DNA from: Tridacna crocea
Taxonomy: Eukaryota; Mollusca; Bivalvia; Cardiida; Cardiidae
Assembly (NCBI GenBank): GCA_943736015.1
Contig: OX031060.1
Location: 5,965,501 to 6,029,500, forward strand
Length of the DNA stretch: 64,000 nucleotides
Direction of reading: 5' to 3'
In this document: positions 53,440-63,761 of the stretch, in pieces
Layout of the letters: the number at the start of each line of letters is the position of its first letter
How positions within the stretch are numbered: position 1 is the first letter of the stretch
Notes under the pieces: model-generated
Told to the model about the DNA's origin: nothing
Database searches by the model: none
What the model saw: the letters and a program-made list of their open reading frames with translations, nothing else
Made by a program: the position numbers and the translations under genes

Positions 53440-53668
53440 TTAACCTTTTCCCAAACGACAAACTCTTGGACTAGACCAAATTGAAAGCATTTGCAGACGA
53501 CAATTCAACTCTTGCTGAAAAGATGATTTCTGTCTATGATAGGGTAGAAAACATTGTGGGAAAAGGAGAAAATGCTGGTTACCAGCATTTTCTCCTTTTC
53601 CCACAATGTTTTCAAAAGGCTACTATTCCAGACCCGTAAAAACCAGGGATTGTTTGGGAAAGGGTTAA
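53440..53668 (+). mobile_element. PB-A MITE, full length
   Basis: TTAACCTTTTCCCAAACGAC to TTTGGGAAAGGGTTAA, 229 bp; nearly identical to 16127 and 23451 copies. Confidence 0.96.
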
Positions 53669-53769
53669 AAAAGAAGCCAGGAGAGCTAAGCATCAATGTT
53701 TTCAGATAGGTTATTGGCTTTCAATTTCAATATATTTCAATACATGTAAACAAAAGATTAAGAAAGCCG

Positions 53770-54180
53770 CTGCCGAGAAACTTCGTATACTTCACATGAC
53801 GATAATTTGACCTTGTCGCGTTTTCAAGTTGCATGTTCTTGTCCAGCGGTTTTCTTTCCCTTTTCTAACGAAATTCTTCTTATTTTTTCTTCTGCTTGGA
53901 ATATTTGCTTAACAAAAAAAAAAAATATTTGAGAGGATATTTGCAGTCATGGCAAATTACTAACTTAAATCTTTTTCTGAAATTTGTCATTTATAAAAAT
54001 AAACTACGTCTATTTCCTGTTTCGTTTTTTTTTATTTCGCTTTATTTACAAAATCATGACGAAACAGGCTGTGTATCAGAACAATTACGCTAGACGAAAA
54101 AGAATTAGACAGCAAATTCTGTGGCAGTCTGCGTTTTAAACTCACCACTGTTGGAGAGATCTGATGACCTCTCCAACGAA
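53770..54180 (+). repeat. Dispersed repeat D2
   Basis: Inverted relative to 25060-25690; ends at the same CTCTCCAAC block. Confidence 0.7.
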
Positions 54181-54213
54181 AAGCTTCTTGGGTCGTCTAA
54201 AGAAAAGGAAGGA

Positions 54214-54442
54214 GTTACCTCATTACCAAACGACAATATTTTAGACTTGTCCAAACTGAAAGCATTTGCAGACGACAAAATATAACTGACTGAAAATTTG
54301 AAATTTGTTTTGTGAAGGGTAGAAAACATTGTGGAAAAAGGAGAAAATGCTGGTAATTACACTATTTGAGCCACACTGAAATTGTCAGCAAATGCTTTCA
54401 ATTTGGACACGGCTAAAATTTTGTCATCAGGTAAAGGGTTAA
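54214..54442. mobile_element. PB-A chimera with two like ends
   Basis: Left: ACCAAACGACAATATTTTAG and AGCATTTGCAGACGAC. Right, inverted: GTCAGCAAATGCTTTCAATT and AAATTTTGTCATCAGGTAAA, then GGGTTAA. Both outer arms are the 5' arm. The central hairpin stops after GCTGGTAA. Total is again 229 bp. Confidence 0.88.
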
Positions 54443-54515
54443 GTTCGAACCAGAGATCCCCAGTTCTTATGCTCTGTAAGGCCTACGTTACAACTGAGCT
54501 ACATGTATATTGAGC
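54443..54515 (-). mobile_element. tRNA-like SINE head
   Basis: Minus strand: GTAGCTCAGTTGTAACGTAG and GGGGATCTCTGGTTCGAAC. Good box A and B, but weak stems, so not called a tRNA gene. Confidence 0.55.
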
Positions 54516-54611
54516 CCCCATCATGACTGTATCTTGGTCGTGTGAGGTCTAACTTTAGCCTTTGCGACAACAGGTTTGGGGGTGGCAAAAAAAGGAAAGC
54601 ATAAAAATTAA

Positions 54612-54854
54612 ACTTACAATCCTTTTCCACACAAAATCATGTAATGTCAAACCTGATAATAAAAGCTTTTAAAAACATTGTTGGAAAAAGGAGAAAATGC
54701 TGGTTACCAGCATTTTCTCCTTTTTCCCACAATGTTTTCCACCTATCACAGACAAATCCCCTTCCTAGCCACATTTTCTTTTTTGTTTTCAAATACTTTT
54801 CAATCTGAATAAGTCCAGATTTTTTTTCCTGTCTGGTAAAATGGTAAAGGGTTG
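54612..54854 (-). mobile_element. PB-A MITE, diverged
   Basis: AAAACATTGTTGGAAAAAGG, apex GCTGGTTACCAGC, end CTGTCTGGTAAAATGGTAAA. Confidence 0.82.
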
Positions 54855-55189
54855 TTTTAAAAGTTTTGGGCAACATCTGTTGACAATTTTACATCAATAG
54901 ATCAAATAACGTTAAACAAAAGGGGACCTCGTAGTTTTTATTGCAAGAAGTTAATTTATGACAATATTATTACGTTTTATATCGAATCTTATCTTCTGGG
55001 ATTATTTTCGATCGGATCTGGACATGTTTCAGCTGAATAGAAAAACTTGTTACATGTTTATTTCACTGTTAAAAAAGAAATCAAAAGAATTGACTTTTTT
55101 TTTTCAAACAAACCTGGGTTTTAAAGATACTTAGGCAAAAGACATTTTTGGGGCGGACAAATTTCAGGAGCTAAGATAATGTTCTATGT
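54855..55189. other. Spacer
   Basis: Nothing recognised. Confidence 0.5.
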
Positions 55190-55386
55190 ATTATTATAAA
55201 TGGTAGCAAACCTCGTTTTGAAAAGGAAAAAGTGCTGGTAACTAGTATTTTTTCCTTTTCCCACCGTGTTTACTATTCTAATGGAAACAAAATTCAGTAT
55301 TTGAGTTACATGTACTTTTATTTCGTCGTCTGCAAATGCTTTCAATTTAGACCAATCTAAAATTTTGTAGTTTGGTAAAGGGTTAA
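55190..55386 (-). mobile_element. PB-A MITE, distal end missing
   Basis: GAAAAGGAAAAAGTGCTGGT, GTCGTCTGCAAATGC, end GTTTGGTAAAGGGTTAA. Confidence 0.85.
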
Positions 55387-55464
55387 AAGGTTTGTAAATG
55401 GCTGAGTTTACCTACTTATCATTCTATTTTTTTCTGTTTCTTATCTTACAATTAAGATCTACTG

Positions 55465-55865
55465 CCCTCTAACTTTCTTGTTACAAGAAGAAAGCTGCCG
55501 TGATTGGCCAAATAGCCTATACGAAAACGTCGATGTTATAGGATATTTTACCGAAAAGTTAGTGAGTCTTCGGCTCCTAACTCTCATATCAAAAGATGGA
55601 AGATGCCGAGATAGGCCGAATATCCTTCACGAAAACGTCCATTTTACACCGGATATATTACCGATGAGTCATTGAGTCTAGGACTCCTAACAGTCATATT
55701 ACAAGACGGAAACTGCCGAGATTGGCCGAATGGCCTTTACAAAAACGTCGATCTTATACGATATTACCGATAAGTCAGTGAGTCTAGGGCCCTAACAGTC
55801 AGCATAAGACGGAAGCTGCCGAGAACGGCCGAAAACCTTTTACGAAAACGTCAATGTTTTACTTA
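55465..55865. repeat. Minisatellite, unit 103-110 bp, about 3.7 copies
   Basis: The blocks CTGCCGAGATTGGCCGAAT, ACGAAAACGTCGATGTTAT and AGTCAGTGAGTCTAGG recur in order. CTGCCG landmarks lie at about 55495, 55603, 55713 and 55816. Confidence 0.93.
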
Positions 55866-55867
55866 TG

Positions 55868-55935
55868 TAAGGACAATTTACGCAAATGTTTGAAAGTCCA
55901 TTTTCGTGTGTTGCAGGCCATATAATATGGCCTGC
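55868..55935. mobile_element. R-family end fragment
   Basis: TTACGCAAATGTTTGAAAGT and GTGTTGCAGGCCATATAATA; palindromic junction with the next copy. Confidence 0.65.
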
Positions 55936-56190
55936 AACACGTGAAATGGGACATTCGGACATCTGCGTAAAGTGTCGTCTCGGATCAGCCTGCGCAGTCC
56001 GCGCAGGCTAATCCGAGACGACACTTTCCGTTGTAATGCCATTTTCTGTTTTGTGCATGTCTACTGTAGCTCAAAATCTACTGTAGTCGTAAAGTGCCGT
56101 CTCGGATTAGCCTGCGCGGACTGCGCAGGCTAATCCGGGACGACACTTTACGCAGATGTCCGAATGACCCTTTTGGCGTGTTGCACTTCA
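55936..56190. mobile_element. R-family double fold-back element
   Basis: GCAACACGTGAAATGGGACA to CCCTTTTGGCGTGTTGC. Hairpins at 55970-56028 and 56089-56152, both near perfect. Confidence 0.92.
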
Positions 56191-57654
56191 TATCATGCAA
56201 GTTACTGGAAATATGCGATGAAGGATACATACATGCATTGTATCAGGAATACTCTTACCGAAGTTCTTAAAGAAAAAACCCAACCCTCATCCTGACACCA
56301 CAAAAAGTCAAATACAAGTGCACAAACCCAAAAATGTCCTTCGTGCTTTCGATTGAGAAAAGAAAAACAAATGAAAATTTGATCAGGAATGGCGCTGAAA
56401 TCTAAAATTGATACACGTTCGGGAACAATAGATGTCATTATCTCGATGGCCAAATTAAAATTGACCCCTGACCGGTCACTTGTTCTGAGGTCATCCTGAG
56501 AGTTTGGTTTTCAGGACCTGTCGCGTTTGGGGCCGCATTTAGAACTCGGGTCATGTTTGGTTTCCCATAACTTGGTGGCCCTTATTTTTGTCGAGTTCGA
56601 CGATAACTCATGCCTGTCACCTTTACTATAGTTATAACTTTTGACAGGTACAAGTGTGAGTGGTCCAAGAACTTATTCGAACTCATCTGGGGGTAGATGT
56701 CGATTGTTACCCTAAAGTCAGGGACCTACGGGCCACTGGCAGACGGCGTAAAATTGCGAAAGGGGGGGGGGGGCAAGAATAGCTTGCACATCTGTGCTGC
56801 CTGATCTTGTGTTATATTCTTAGACTCTTCGATTAATTTGGTTATAGTAACTCTTGATACCAAGTTTGCAATAAATAACATGTTCTGTAGAATGGAGGCA
56901 ATCAACAAACACAGTTCAATACAGTAAGTGGAACATTGTTGCAACGGAAGAATTTGTTCTATTCGAGTAAATTCTACTTGAATTATATTGTTTTCAACAT
57001 AGGTTCTTTTTAAAAATCGCCTTCGGGACGTAAAGATATAGGACAGTGGGATGAATGTTACAGACATTTCTGCAAGCCGCCAATGAAAGCTCAGAATAAC
57101 TAACATGTATACACAACAGGATTATTCTCAAAGTTTCTGTAATATAAAAAGTAAATGCAAAAAGTACGTAGTAGGTCTATTATACAAATATATCAATGTC
57201 TTTAAATCGTAGAAATGGATATACTCACCTTGTTGAAATAAAGGTTCTTCGGGTTCAAGGTAAAAAGGGTTGGAATAAAAAAACCGCCATCAAAAAGCCA
57301 TGACAAACTATGTCCTGTTTAAATATAACCCTGGACGAATTAATCTTTATGCTGATATCTTTGTCGTCGCGTATTATTTGCTATAATTAACGAGGTATTG
57401 ACCAGTAATAAAAAACAGTAGATCATTTGAATATGTAAATAGATTATTTGAATATGTAAATAAAGACGTCTTGTGGCCGCAATAGGGTGGGGTACCCGTA
57501 TCAATAGCAACCATTAAAAGTTGACATTTTCGATAATTGAACTTCTTGTCTTTTGGAATTTGCTTCTTGAGAATTCCGTTAGGCTTTTGTTTCACATGTC
57601 AACGTGGGGACCATGCTGGCATTGAGTTATAGTTTTCTTTTTTTCCTCTTTTTG
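56191..57654. other. Spacer without recognisable gene
   Basis: A poly-G of about 12 at 56761-56772 and a direct repeat TTTGAATATGTAAATA (57426, 57446). No gene seen. Confidence 0.5.
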
Positions 57655-57891
57655 TAAATCCTTTTCTAAACCACACTGTATTTTTAAGGAACCTGAAGAA
57701 AAGACCTTAGGAAACATTGTAGGAAAAGGAGAAAATGCTGGTTACCAGCATTTCCTCCTTTTCCTACAACGTTTTTATTGCTTTCAAAGCCAAATTCCGT
57801 CATTTAAGCTGTGTTTGATATTTGTTCTGAAAATAAAAAAAAAGTTTTTCATTTTTAGTAATCTACAATTTTGTCTTCTGGTAAAAAGTTG
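57655..57891 (-). mobile_element. PB-A MITE, diverged
   Basis: GGAAACATTGTAGGAAAAGG, apex GCTGGTTACCAGC, end GTCTTCTGGTAAAAAGTTG. Confidence 0.8.
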
Positions 57892-57905
57892 GATGGCCAA
57901 ATAAA

Positions 57906-58045
57906 TTTCAAACAAAATCCCATGTCTTAAACACCCTGAGACATTAGGTTGTTTTTCCAAACATTGTGGGAAAAGGAGAAAATGCTGGTAACCAGCATTT
58001 TCTGCTCCTATAGTATTTTCTGTTTCTTTAAAAGACTGACCCCGC
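57906..58045 (-). mobile_element. PB-A MITE, proximal arm missing
   Basis: CAAACATTGTGGGAAAAGG and GCTGGTAACCAGC; right arm cut after GTATTTTCTG. Confidence 0.75.
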
Positions 58046-58151
58046 TTTCGAATTGGGAAATTATAATATCTTTGCCCGCTGGCAAGATTGCCAAAGACTT
58101 GTAAATGTGATTATTAATGTGGTGGGGCTACATATTCCTATAATGTATAAT

Positions 58152-58312
58152 TATAACCCTATTCCGCACACTGCCGTATTTTAACGTGCAAGACGTAGAA
58201 TCATTTTGAAAACATCGTGGGAAGAAGAAAACACTGGCAACCAGCATTTTCTCCTTTTCTCACAAAGTTTTCTACACTGTCAAGAACAAAGTCCATGATT
58301 TGGAGTAGATTA
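58152..58312 (-). mobile_element. PB-A MITE fragment
   Basis: AACCCTATTCCGCACACTGC, GAAAACATCGTGGG, CTGGCAACCAGCATTTTCTC. Confidence 0.72.
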
Positions 58313-58378
58313 CAGAACGACTCTATGTAGTGTGGAATTATAAAATGAGCCATGCTCTGTGAAAAGGGGGCTTAATAC

Positions 58379-58453
58379 ATCTGCGAAAAGTGTCGGCCAA
58401 GGTCAGCCTGCGCAGTCCGCGCAGGCTGACCTTGGCCGACACTTTTCGCCATT
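58379..58453. repeat. Perfect R-like palindrome
   Basis: GCGAAAAGTGTCGGCCAAGG pairs with CCTTGGCCGACACTTTTCGC around GCCTGCGCAGTCCGCGCAGGC. The sequence between apex and ends differs from R (GGCCAAGGTCA instead of TCTCGGATCA) in both arms. Confidence 0.95.
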
Positions 58454-58634
58454 GGTCAATTTTTCGTATGTCCAAGGACCATTTTACCTCATGCTCCAGT
58501 CTGTGGTTGAACCAAATAGATTCTATGGACCCATAATTATGTGATGACACGTTTATGTGATGAATCACGGAGATGCATTAAGCCTCCTTTTGCCAGAGCA
58601 TGGTTCAAATGATTTTGCAAGATGTTTTGGGATC

Positions 58635-58950
58635 GTCTGCCGAGCCCTGGTCGCTCAGTCGGTAGCGAACAGAGCTCAAGAACACGGGTGTCGGCTTTGA
58701 TCCCTGGCTAGGACAATTTCTTTTTCCGAGGATCGATGATGGTCATTGCGACAGGATCTATTCCTCTGTATACTGCTAATTGTTTAGACATGTGTTATGT
58801 GGGAAAGCAGCCAGTGGCTCGGGAATAATAAAGTTTCTAGTACTGGTAAAAGGAACTCCAGGAAAGTATGTATCGGTACACTGGCCTCCGCTATATAACT
58901 CATATAATGTTGAAAGCGACGTTAAATGCCATACAATAAAACAAACAATT
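58635..58950 (+). mobile_element. tRNA-headed SINE, best complete copy
   Basis: Head 58640-58715: GGTCGCTCAGTCGGTAGCG (box A) and GGCTTTGATCCCTGGC (box B). Body: GAGGATCGATGATGGTCATT, GTGGGAAAGCAGCCAGTGGC. 3' end: GCGACGTTAAATGCCATACA with an A-rich AAACAAAC tail. Confidence 0.82.
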
Positions 58951-58975
58951 TCGAATCGACTGCTAGAATACATTA

Positions 58976-59206
58976 TTAACCCATTACCATACAATCCCTA
59001 CTTTTTAACTACACCGAGAATAAAAGCCTTTAGAAAACATTGTGGGAAAAGGAGAAAATGCTGGTAACCAGCATTTTCTCCTTTTCCCACAATGTTTTCT
59101 ACCCTTCACAAAACAAATTTCAAATTTTCAGTCATTTTTATATTGTCGTCTGTAAATGCTTTCGATTTGGACAAGCCAAAAATTTTGTCGTTTGGTAATG
59201 TATTGA
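58976..59206 (-). mobile_element. PB-A MITE, near full length
   Basis: TTAACCCATTACCATACAAT to GTTTGGTAATGTATTGA; perfect hairpin near 59034-59100. Confidence 0.94.
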
Positions 59207-59560
59207 ATCTGTACCTGTCACACAGAAAGGGATCTTCTGGGAACAGTAAATAATATCAACCCTTGTCAGACTGCTGCACAATTGGGCAGTCTGAACAGGA
59301 TTGGCACTTCTCACTTTTTATGATATTTTCTGTATGACAAGTGGTCATTCTACCTTGTTATACAATCATTTTTGAACTATCACCTTAAATTGACCTTCAC
59401 CGTCGTTGACCTGTTTTCATCTATTTGATGTGCGGAATCCCCAGATAGTCCCATTTTCCATGACAGGTCAGATTGTGTTTTACATAAATTCTGCTTTAAT
59501 GCTCACTCCCATCTAATCGCATTCTCACGTACAAAACTAAAAAGTCAGCATCGAACAAAA
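59207..59560. other. Spacer
   Basis: Only a weak fold-back GTCAGACTGCTGCACAATTG ... GCAGTCTGAAC near 59267-59300. Confidence 0.5.
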
Positions 59561-59813
59561 TTAATAATTCATTACAAAATGACTAAATTTTGGGCTGAAC
59601 CAAAAATTAAAAGCATTACTTTATTTGCAGTGGACAAGATAAATCACTGTAGCTCAAACAACGGTTTCTGTCTTTGATAGGAGAGAAACCATTGTGGGAA
59701 AAGGAGAAAATGCTGGTTACCAGCATTTTCTCCTTTTCCCACAATGTTTTTTTCCAAAGCCTTCTTCTACTTCATGGTCGTTAAAACTCGGAATCGTACG
59801 ATAGAAGGATAAA
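59561..59813 (+). mobile_element. PB-A MITE, diverged
   Basis: TTCATTACAAAATGACTAAA, hairpin near 59686-59750, right end GATAGAAGGATAAA. Confidence 0.82.
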
Positions 59814-60210
59814 TGACATGGAGCGAAATTAAAAGTCAAGAACTGAAAAGTTTCCTCTAAATCTATGCATGCGGTTTGGAGCAGAGATAATTTTCGGCGC
59901 AAACGAGGCGGAAAACACCGTCTGACATCCGGGTAACTCGATTCCTATGTCGTCTGCCGGCTTTCGTTTGCGGAGAGGTAAATCACACGGTTTTCTATTA
60001 TTTATGGACTCGTGGGCTATATTTACATGGAGCCCAAATTACCCGTTTCTGTCCCCGGCTACGATTTTTTACAACTCGACAGAAAACAACCCAATGTCCC
60101 AATAAAAAGCTAGCTTTGATGCTGTGGAGGCTTACATTCGTATTATGTTTCACTGATTTTCTTTTTATCCTATATTCCTACCGCTGTTTTTGATGTTACA
60201 TTCGTCAATT

Positions 60211-60426
60211 TTAACTCTTTCCCAAGCGATAGAATTTTAGACTTGTCCAAATTTAAAGCGTCTGCAGACGGCAAACAAAATAACCAAAATGATTTGAAAC
60301 AGTACGAGTTATGATTGCAGAAGTAGAAGACATAACTGGTTACCAGTATTTTTCTCCTTTTCTCACAATGTTTACAAAATACATCATTTTCAAAGAAGTG
60401 AAATATTGTAAATAGTAAAGGATTAA
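60211..60426 (+). mobile_element. PB-A MITE, left hairpin arm lost
   Basis: TTAACTCTTTCCCAAGCGAT to AATAGTAAAGGATTAA; ACTGGTTACCAGT then TTTCTCCTTTTCTC. Confidence 0.85.
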
Positions 60427-60527
60427 ATGTGAGTCTGGTCTATTATTAGAATTTATCCCGCTGAAAATTGAAATCGTAGCGAAACCAAAACTTGTGTAGG
60501 GTCCACTTTGCACATTATAAATGGCTT

Positions 60528-60972
60528 TTAACACGCCGAAAGGGACATTCGGACATTTACGTAAAGTGTCGTCTCGGATCAGCCTGCGCAGTCCGAAACC
60601 ACAATTTAAGTTTTTATGTAATTTTCTGTTTTGCACAAGTCTAGTGTAGCACAAAATCTAATGTGGTCGTAAAGTACCGTCTCGGATAAGCCTGTGGGGA
60701 CTGCGCAGGTTGATCCGAGACGACACAACTCTTTACCAAACGACAATATTTTAGACTGGTCCAAATTGAAAACATTTGCAGACGACAAAATAAAAGTGAC
60801 TGAAAATTTGAAATTTGTTTTGTGAAGGGTAGAAAACATTGTGGGAAAAGGAGAAAATGCTGGTTACCAGCATTTTCTCCTTTTCCCACAATGTTTTCTA
60901 AAGGCTTCTTTCTCAGGGGCGTCAAAAGTATGGATTGTGTGGTAATGGGTTTAAGCAAATGTCCAAATAGTT
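60528..60972. mobile_element. R-family element split by a PB-A MITE
   Basis: 60528-60725 has ACATTCGGACATTTACGTAA, one broken and one complete GCCTG hairpin and CCGAGACGACAC. The expected continuation GCAAATGTCC resumes at 60954, after the MITE. Confidence 0.85.
60726..60953 (+). mobile_element. PB-A MITE nested in R element
   Basis: AACTCTTTACCAAACGACAA to GTGTGGTAATGGGTTTAA; perfect hairpin near 60832-60898. Confidence 0.94.
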
Positions 60973-61006
60973 ATGTTTTGAGGAAAAATATCTCGTCGGA
61001 GAGTGT

Positions 61007-61180
61007 CGAAATAATCTTCTTTCTTTCGCGGTTTATCTTTTAATAAACCACGTTGTGAGTTATGAGACCCAATTTAAAAACCACCAGGGCTATTGCCCTC
61101 GTGGAGTATTTATTGTGCCTCATAACTGACAACTGTGGTTTATTGAACGATAAACAACGATAGAAAGAAGATTATTTCTT
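61007..61180. repeat. Long hairpin H1
   Basis: CGAAATAATCTTCTTTCTTT pairs with GATAGAAAGAAGATTATTTC, AATAAACCACGTTGTGAG with the inner arm, apex around GGGCTATTGCCC. Confidence 0.92.
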
Positions 61181-61560
61181 AACTGACTAACTTACTTTAT
61201 ACAGAATGACGTTACTTTATATTGAATGACGTCATTCTACATCGAGCGATTTAAGAAATAATCTTCTTTCTATCGTGGTATATCGTTCAATAAACCACAG
61301 TTGTGAGTTATGAGGCGCAATAAATAATCCACGAGGGCGATAGCCCGAGTGGGTTATTCATTGCGCCTCATAACTCACAACGTGGTTTATTGAACGATAT
61401 ACCATGATAGAAAGAAGATTATTTCGATTCTAACATGGCCAGTTTTTAGTGAAAGGAAAACAGGTTCAAAGTTAGAGTAAAAACGCGGATGAAGATTATG
61501 TTCCATTGAATAACTCACTCATTGAATGACGTCACTCGATATAGAATGACGTCACTCTAC
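61181..61560. promoter_or_regulatory. Three CRE-like palindromes near H1/H2
   Basis: TGACGTCA occurs at 61227, 61527 and 61547, each inside GAATGACGTCA(T/C)TC. No gene lies nearby, so these may simply be part of the repeat. Confidence 0.35.
61252..61427. repeat. Long hairpin H2, relative of H1
   Basis: AAGAAATAATCTTCTTTCTA to TAGAAAGAAGATTATTTCG; apex GGGCGATAGCCC. Better paired than H1 and about 85% alike by eye. Confidence 0.93.
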
Positions 61561-62050
61561 ATGGATTGTCGCAGATTTTACCACTTTTTCCTTGCACTGT
61601 GTTTTGGCCATAGAGCCGAATTCGCGTGTCATGTTAGAATGCAGATTTCACAACGATTTCGTTGCACTGTGTTTATGCAGCCGAATTCACGTGTCATGCT
61701 AGAATTGGCTTTCTTACCATAGAACTGAAAATGTCATTTCTTTAGCAGGATAAAGTTTAAACCCCTTTACACACAACAAGCCTCATGCATTAGTTACTTT
61801 GAAGTCGGATATATTGCCCTACCTAGGCATTTTCAACTCCTTATTAGCCAAACGTTTGCTGGCTCTTGTTACAGTGATTCGCCGGAAGCAACGGGTTCAT
61901 TACCGCCATGAAAAATATAGTACTGCTATAAAAAACATAAACCCCTGTTTTAAATCCTTCTTGTTCAATCCAACTTTTTGCCAGCGAATTTACCGCGCAC
62001 GGTACTGAATATCCTGGTAAGATATCGTGTGGATGATAAATATTAATTAA
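61560..62050. other. Spacer with a short direct repeat
   Basis: GAATTCGCGTGTCATGTTAGAAT at 61618 recurs as GAATTCACGTGTCATGCTAGAAT near 61683, within a 65-bp duplicated unit. Confidence 0.6.
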
Positions 62051-62051
62051 A

Positions 62052-62245
62052 AGTATATTGAAAGTATTAGCAGACGACAAAATAAAAGTGACTGAAAATT
62101 TGAAAATTGTTTTGTGACGAGTAGAAAACATTGTGGGAAAAGGAGAAAATGCTGGTTACCAGCATTTTCTCCTTTTCCAACAATGTTTTCTAAAGGCTTC
62201 TTTCTCATGGGCGTTAAAAGTAGGGATTGTGTGGTAATGGGTTAA
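62052..62245 (+). mobile_element. PB-A MITE, left end missing
   Basis: TATTAGCAGACGACAAAATA to GTGTGGTAATGGGTTAA; hairpin with one mismatch. Confidence 0.9.
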
Positions 62246-62329
62246 ATGAAATAACGTTTTTTTTTTTCATTTTTATAACAGACTTCCCTTATTTCAGTTT
62301 GTCTGCATTTCAAATGCGACATCACAAAA

Positions 62330-62600
62330 CTTGAACAGTTAAAAAAATTGAACTGAAAAAGTTGTGTTTATTTGGGCAATTTTTTTTTTTTAAAATCAAA
62401 TCTTTAACATTTAAATGTAAAACCTGTATGTATACAAAGCCTATTTTCTAGGAGAAGCTTATTTGCACAAAACTTGAACAGCTCAAAAAAAAATTAACTG
62501 AAAAAGTTGTTTATTTGGGCAAGTTTTTTTTTCTTTTTAATCAAATCTTTAACATTCAAATGTAAAACCTGTATACAAAGCCTATTTTCTAAGAGAAGAA
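62330..62600 (+). repeat. Two-copy tandem repeat, about 135-bp unit
   Basis: AACTTGAACAG, CTGAAAAAGTTGT, TTTATTTGGGCAA, AATCAAATCTTTAACATT and AAAGCCTATTTTCTA recur from 62329 and 62469. Confidence 0.93.
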
Positions 62601-62892
62601 GTTGAAAATAGAAACCACCCGCTCTGATACGGACGCGGGCTAAACATGCGTATCTGTTACGGAATGAATTACGCGCGTTCCGCTCGGGTCTTTAATTAAG
62701 GGATTTACATGGCCCCGAAAACGGATCTAGTATCATGGGAAAAAAGGGAGTTGTTTATGACGCAAAGAGTGTATTCACTTCAGACAGGGTAGAAAAAGGC
62801 GGCAAATGGAAATGCATGAGAATGGTGACCCCAGGAATTTTCCTGCTATAATAAATACGTTCGTTCGATGTATGGATGAGTGAAAAAATGAA

Positions 62893-63121
62893 TTAAGTCT
62901 TTACCAAACAATCCCAGGTTTTTACGACCCTGAGATAGAAGCCTTTTGAAAACATTGTGGGAAAAGGAGAAAATGCTGGTCACCAGCATTTTCTCCTTTT
63001 CCCACAACGTTTTCTACCCTGCTGGAAACAAATTTCAATTTTTGAGTTACGTTTATTTTGTTGTCTGCAAATGCTTTCAATTTGGACCAGAGTAAAGCTT
63101 TGTCGTTTGGTAAAGAGCTAA
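62893..63121 (-). mobile_element. PB-A MITE, full length
   Basis: TTAAGTCTTTACCAAACAAT to GTTTGGTAAAGAGCTAA, 229 bp; apex GGTCACCAGC. Confidence 0.95.
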
Positions 63122-63179
63122 AAGTGTTTCCTTGACTCATGTTTTATTTCTTATTCAACTCTGTGCCACGCGACAAAAG

Positions 63180-63371
63180 CGCGACCCAAAGATCTCTTGC
63201 GGACAGTCTAGATCAAGATCAGACTGCACAGAACCTGCAGTCTGATCTTAGATCTACACTGGAGATAATTTTCTTCCAAAAAGTAATATTACTTTTAAAA
63301 TAGCAACAAAGGAGTTTTTCCGCAATAGGCTTGGAGGTTTCATGATAGTGATTGAGCAAGATAAGTGTTAA
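63180..63371 (+). mobile_element. G-family MITE, left end unclear
   Basis: TTGCGGACAGTCTAGATCAA, GATCTTAGATCTACACTGG, and right end AGCAAGATAAGTGTTAA. Confidence 0.8.
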
Positions 63372-63583
63372 AACGTTTTATTATATACCTAGCAGTGAAA
63401 TCCTGGAATTTCACAATGTAATAAATTTTGATATCATCACTAGTGACGATATCAACTTTCACTTTCACTTCCTGCCATAATTTAGGAACTACTTTTTTTT
63501 AATTAAGCCCTTATAGATAGTTTTTGTTGTTTTTCAAACGAAAAATTAAAAATAATAATGTTAATAAGGTATATAATAAATAG

Positions 63584-63737
63584 AATAATCAACTGGTTAT
63601 TTTTGATATGAAAACTATCTAACTCGGATGCGTCGTAAGGCGTTAAAAAAACTCGTGCTGCGCACTCGTTTTTTCAACGCCTAACAACGCATCCTCGTGA
63701 GATAATTTTCATATCAAAAATAACCAGCTGATTATCC
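63584..63737. repeat. 154-bp fold-back
   Basis: AATCAACTGGTTATTTTTGA pairs with TCAAAAATAACCAGCTGATT, GATGCGTCGTAAGGCGTT with AACGCCTAACAACGCATC; apex ACTCGTGCTGCGCACTCGT. Confidence 0.94.
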
Positions 63738-63761
63738 TCTATGTATCAACTTGCATTGACA

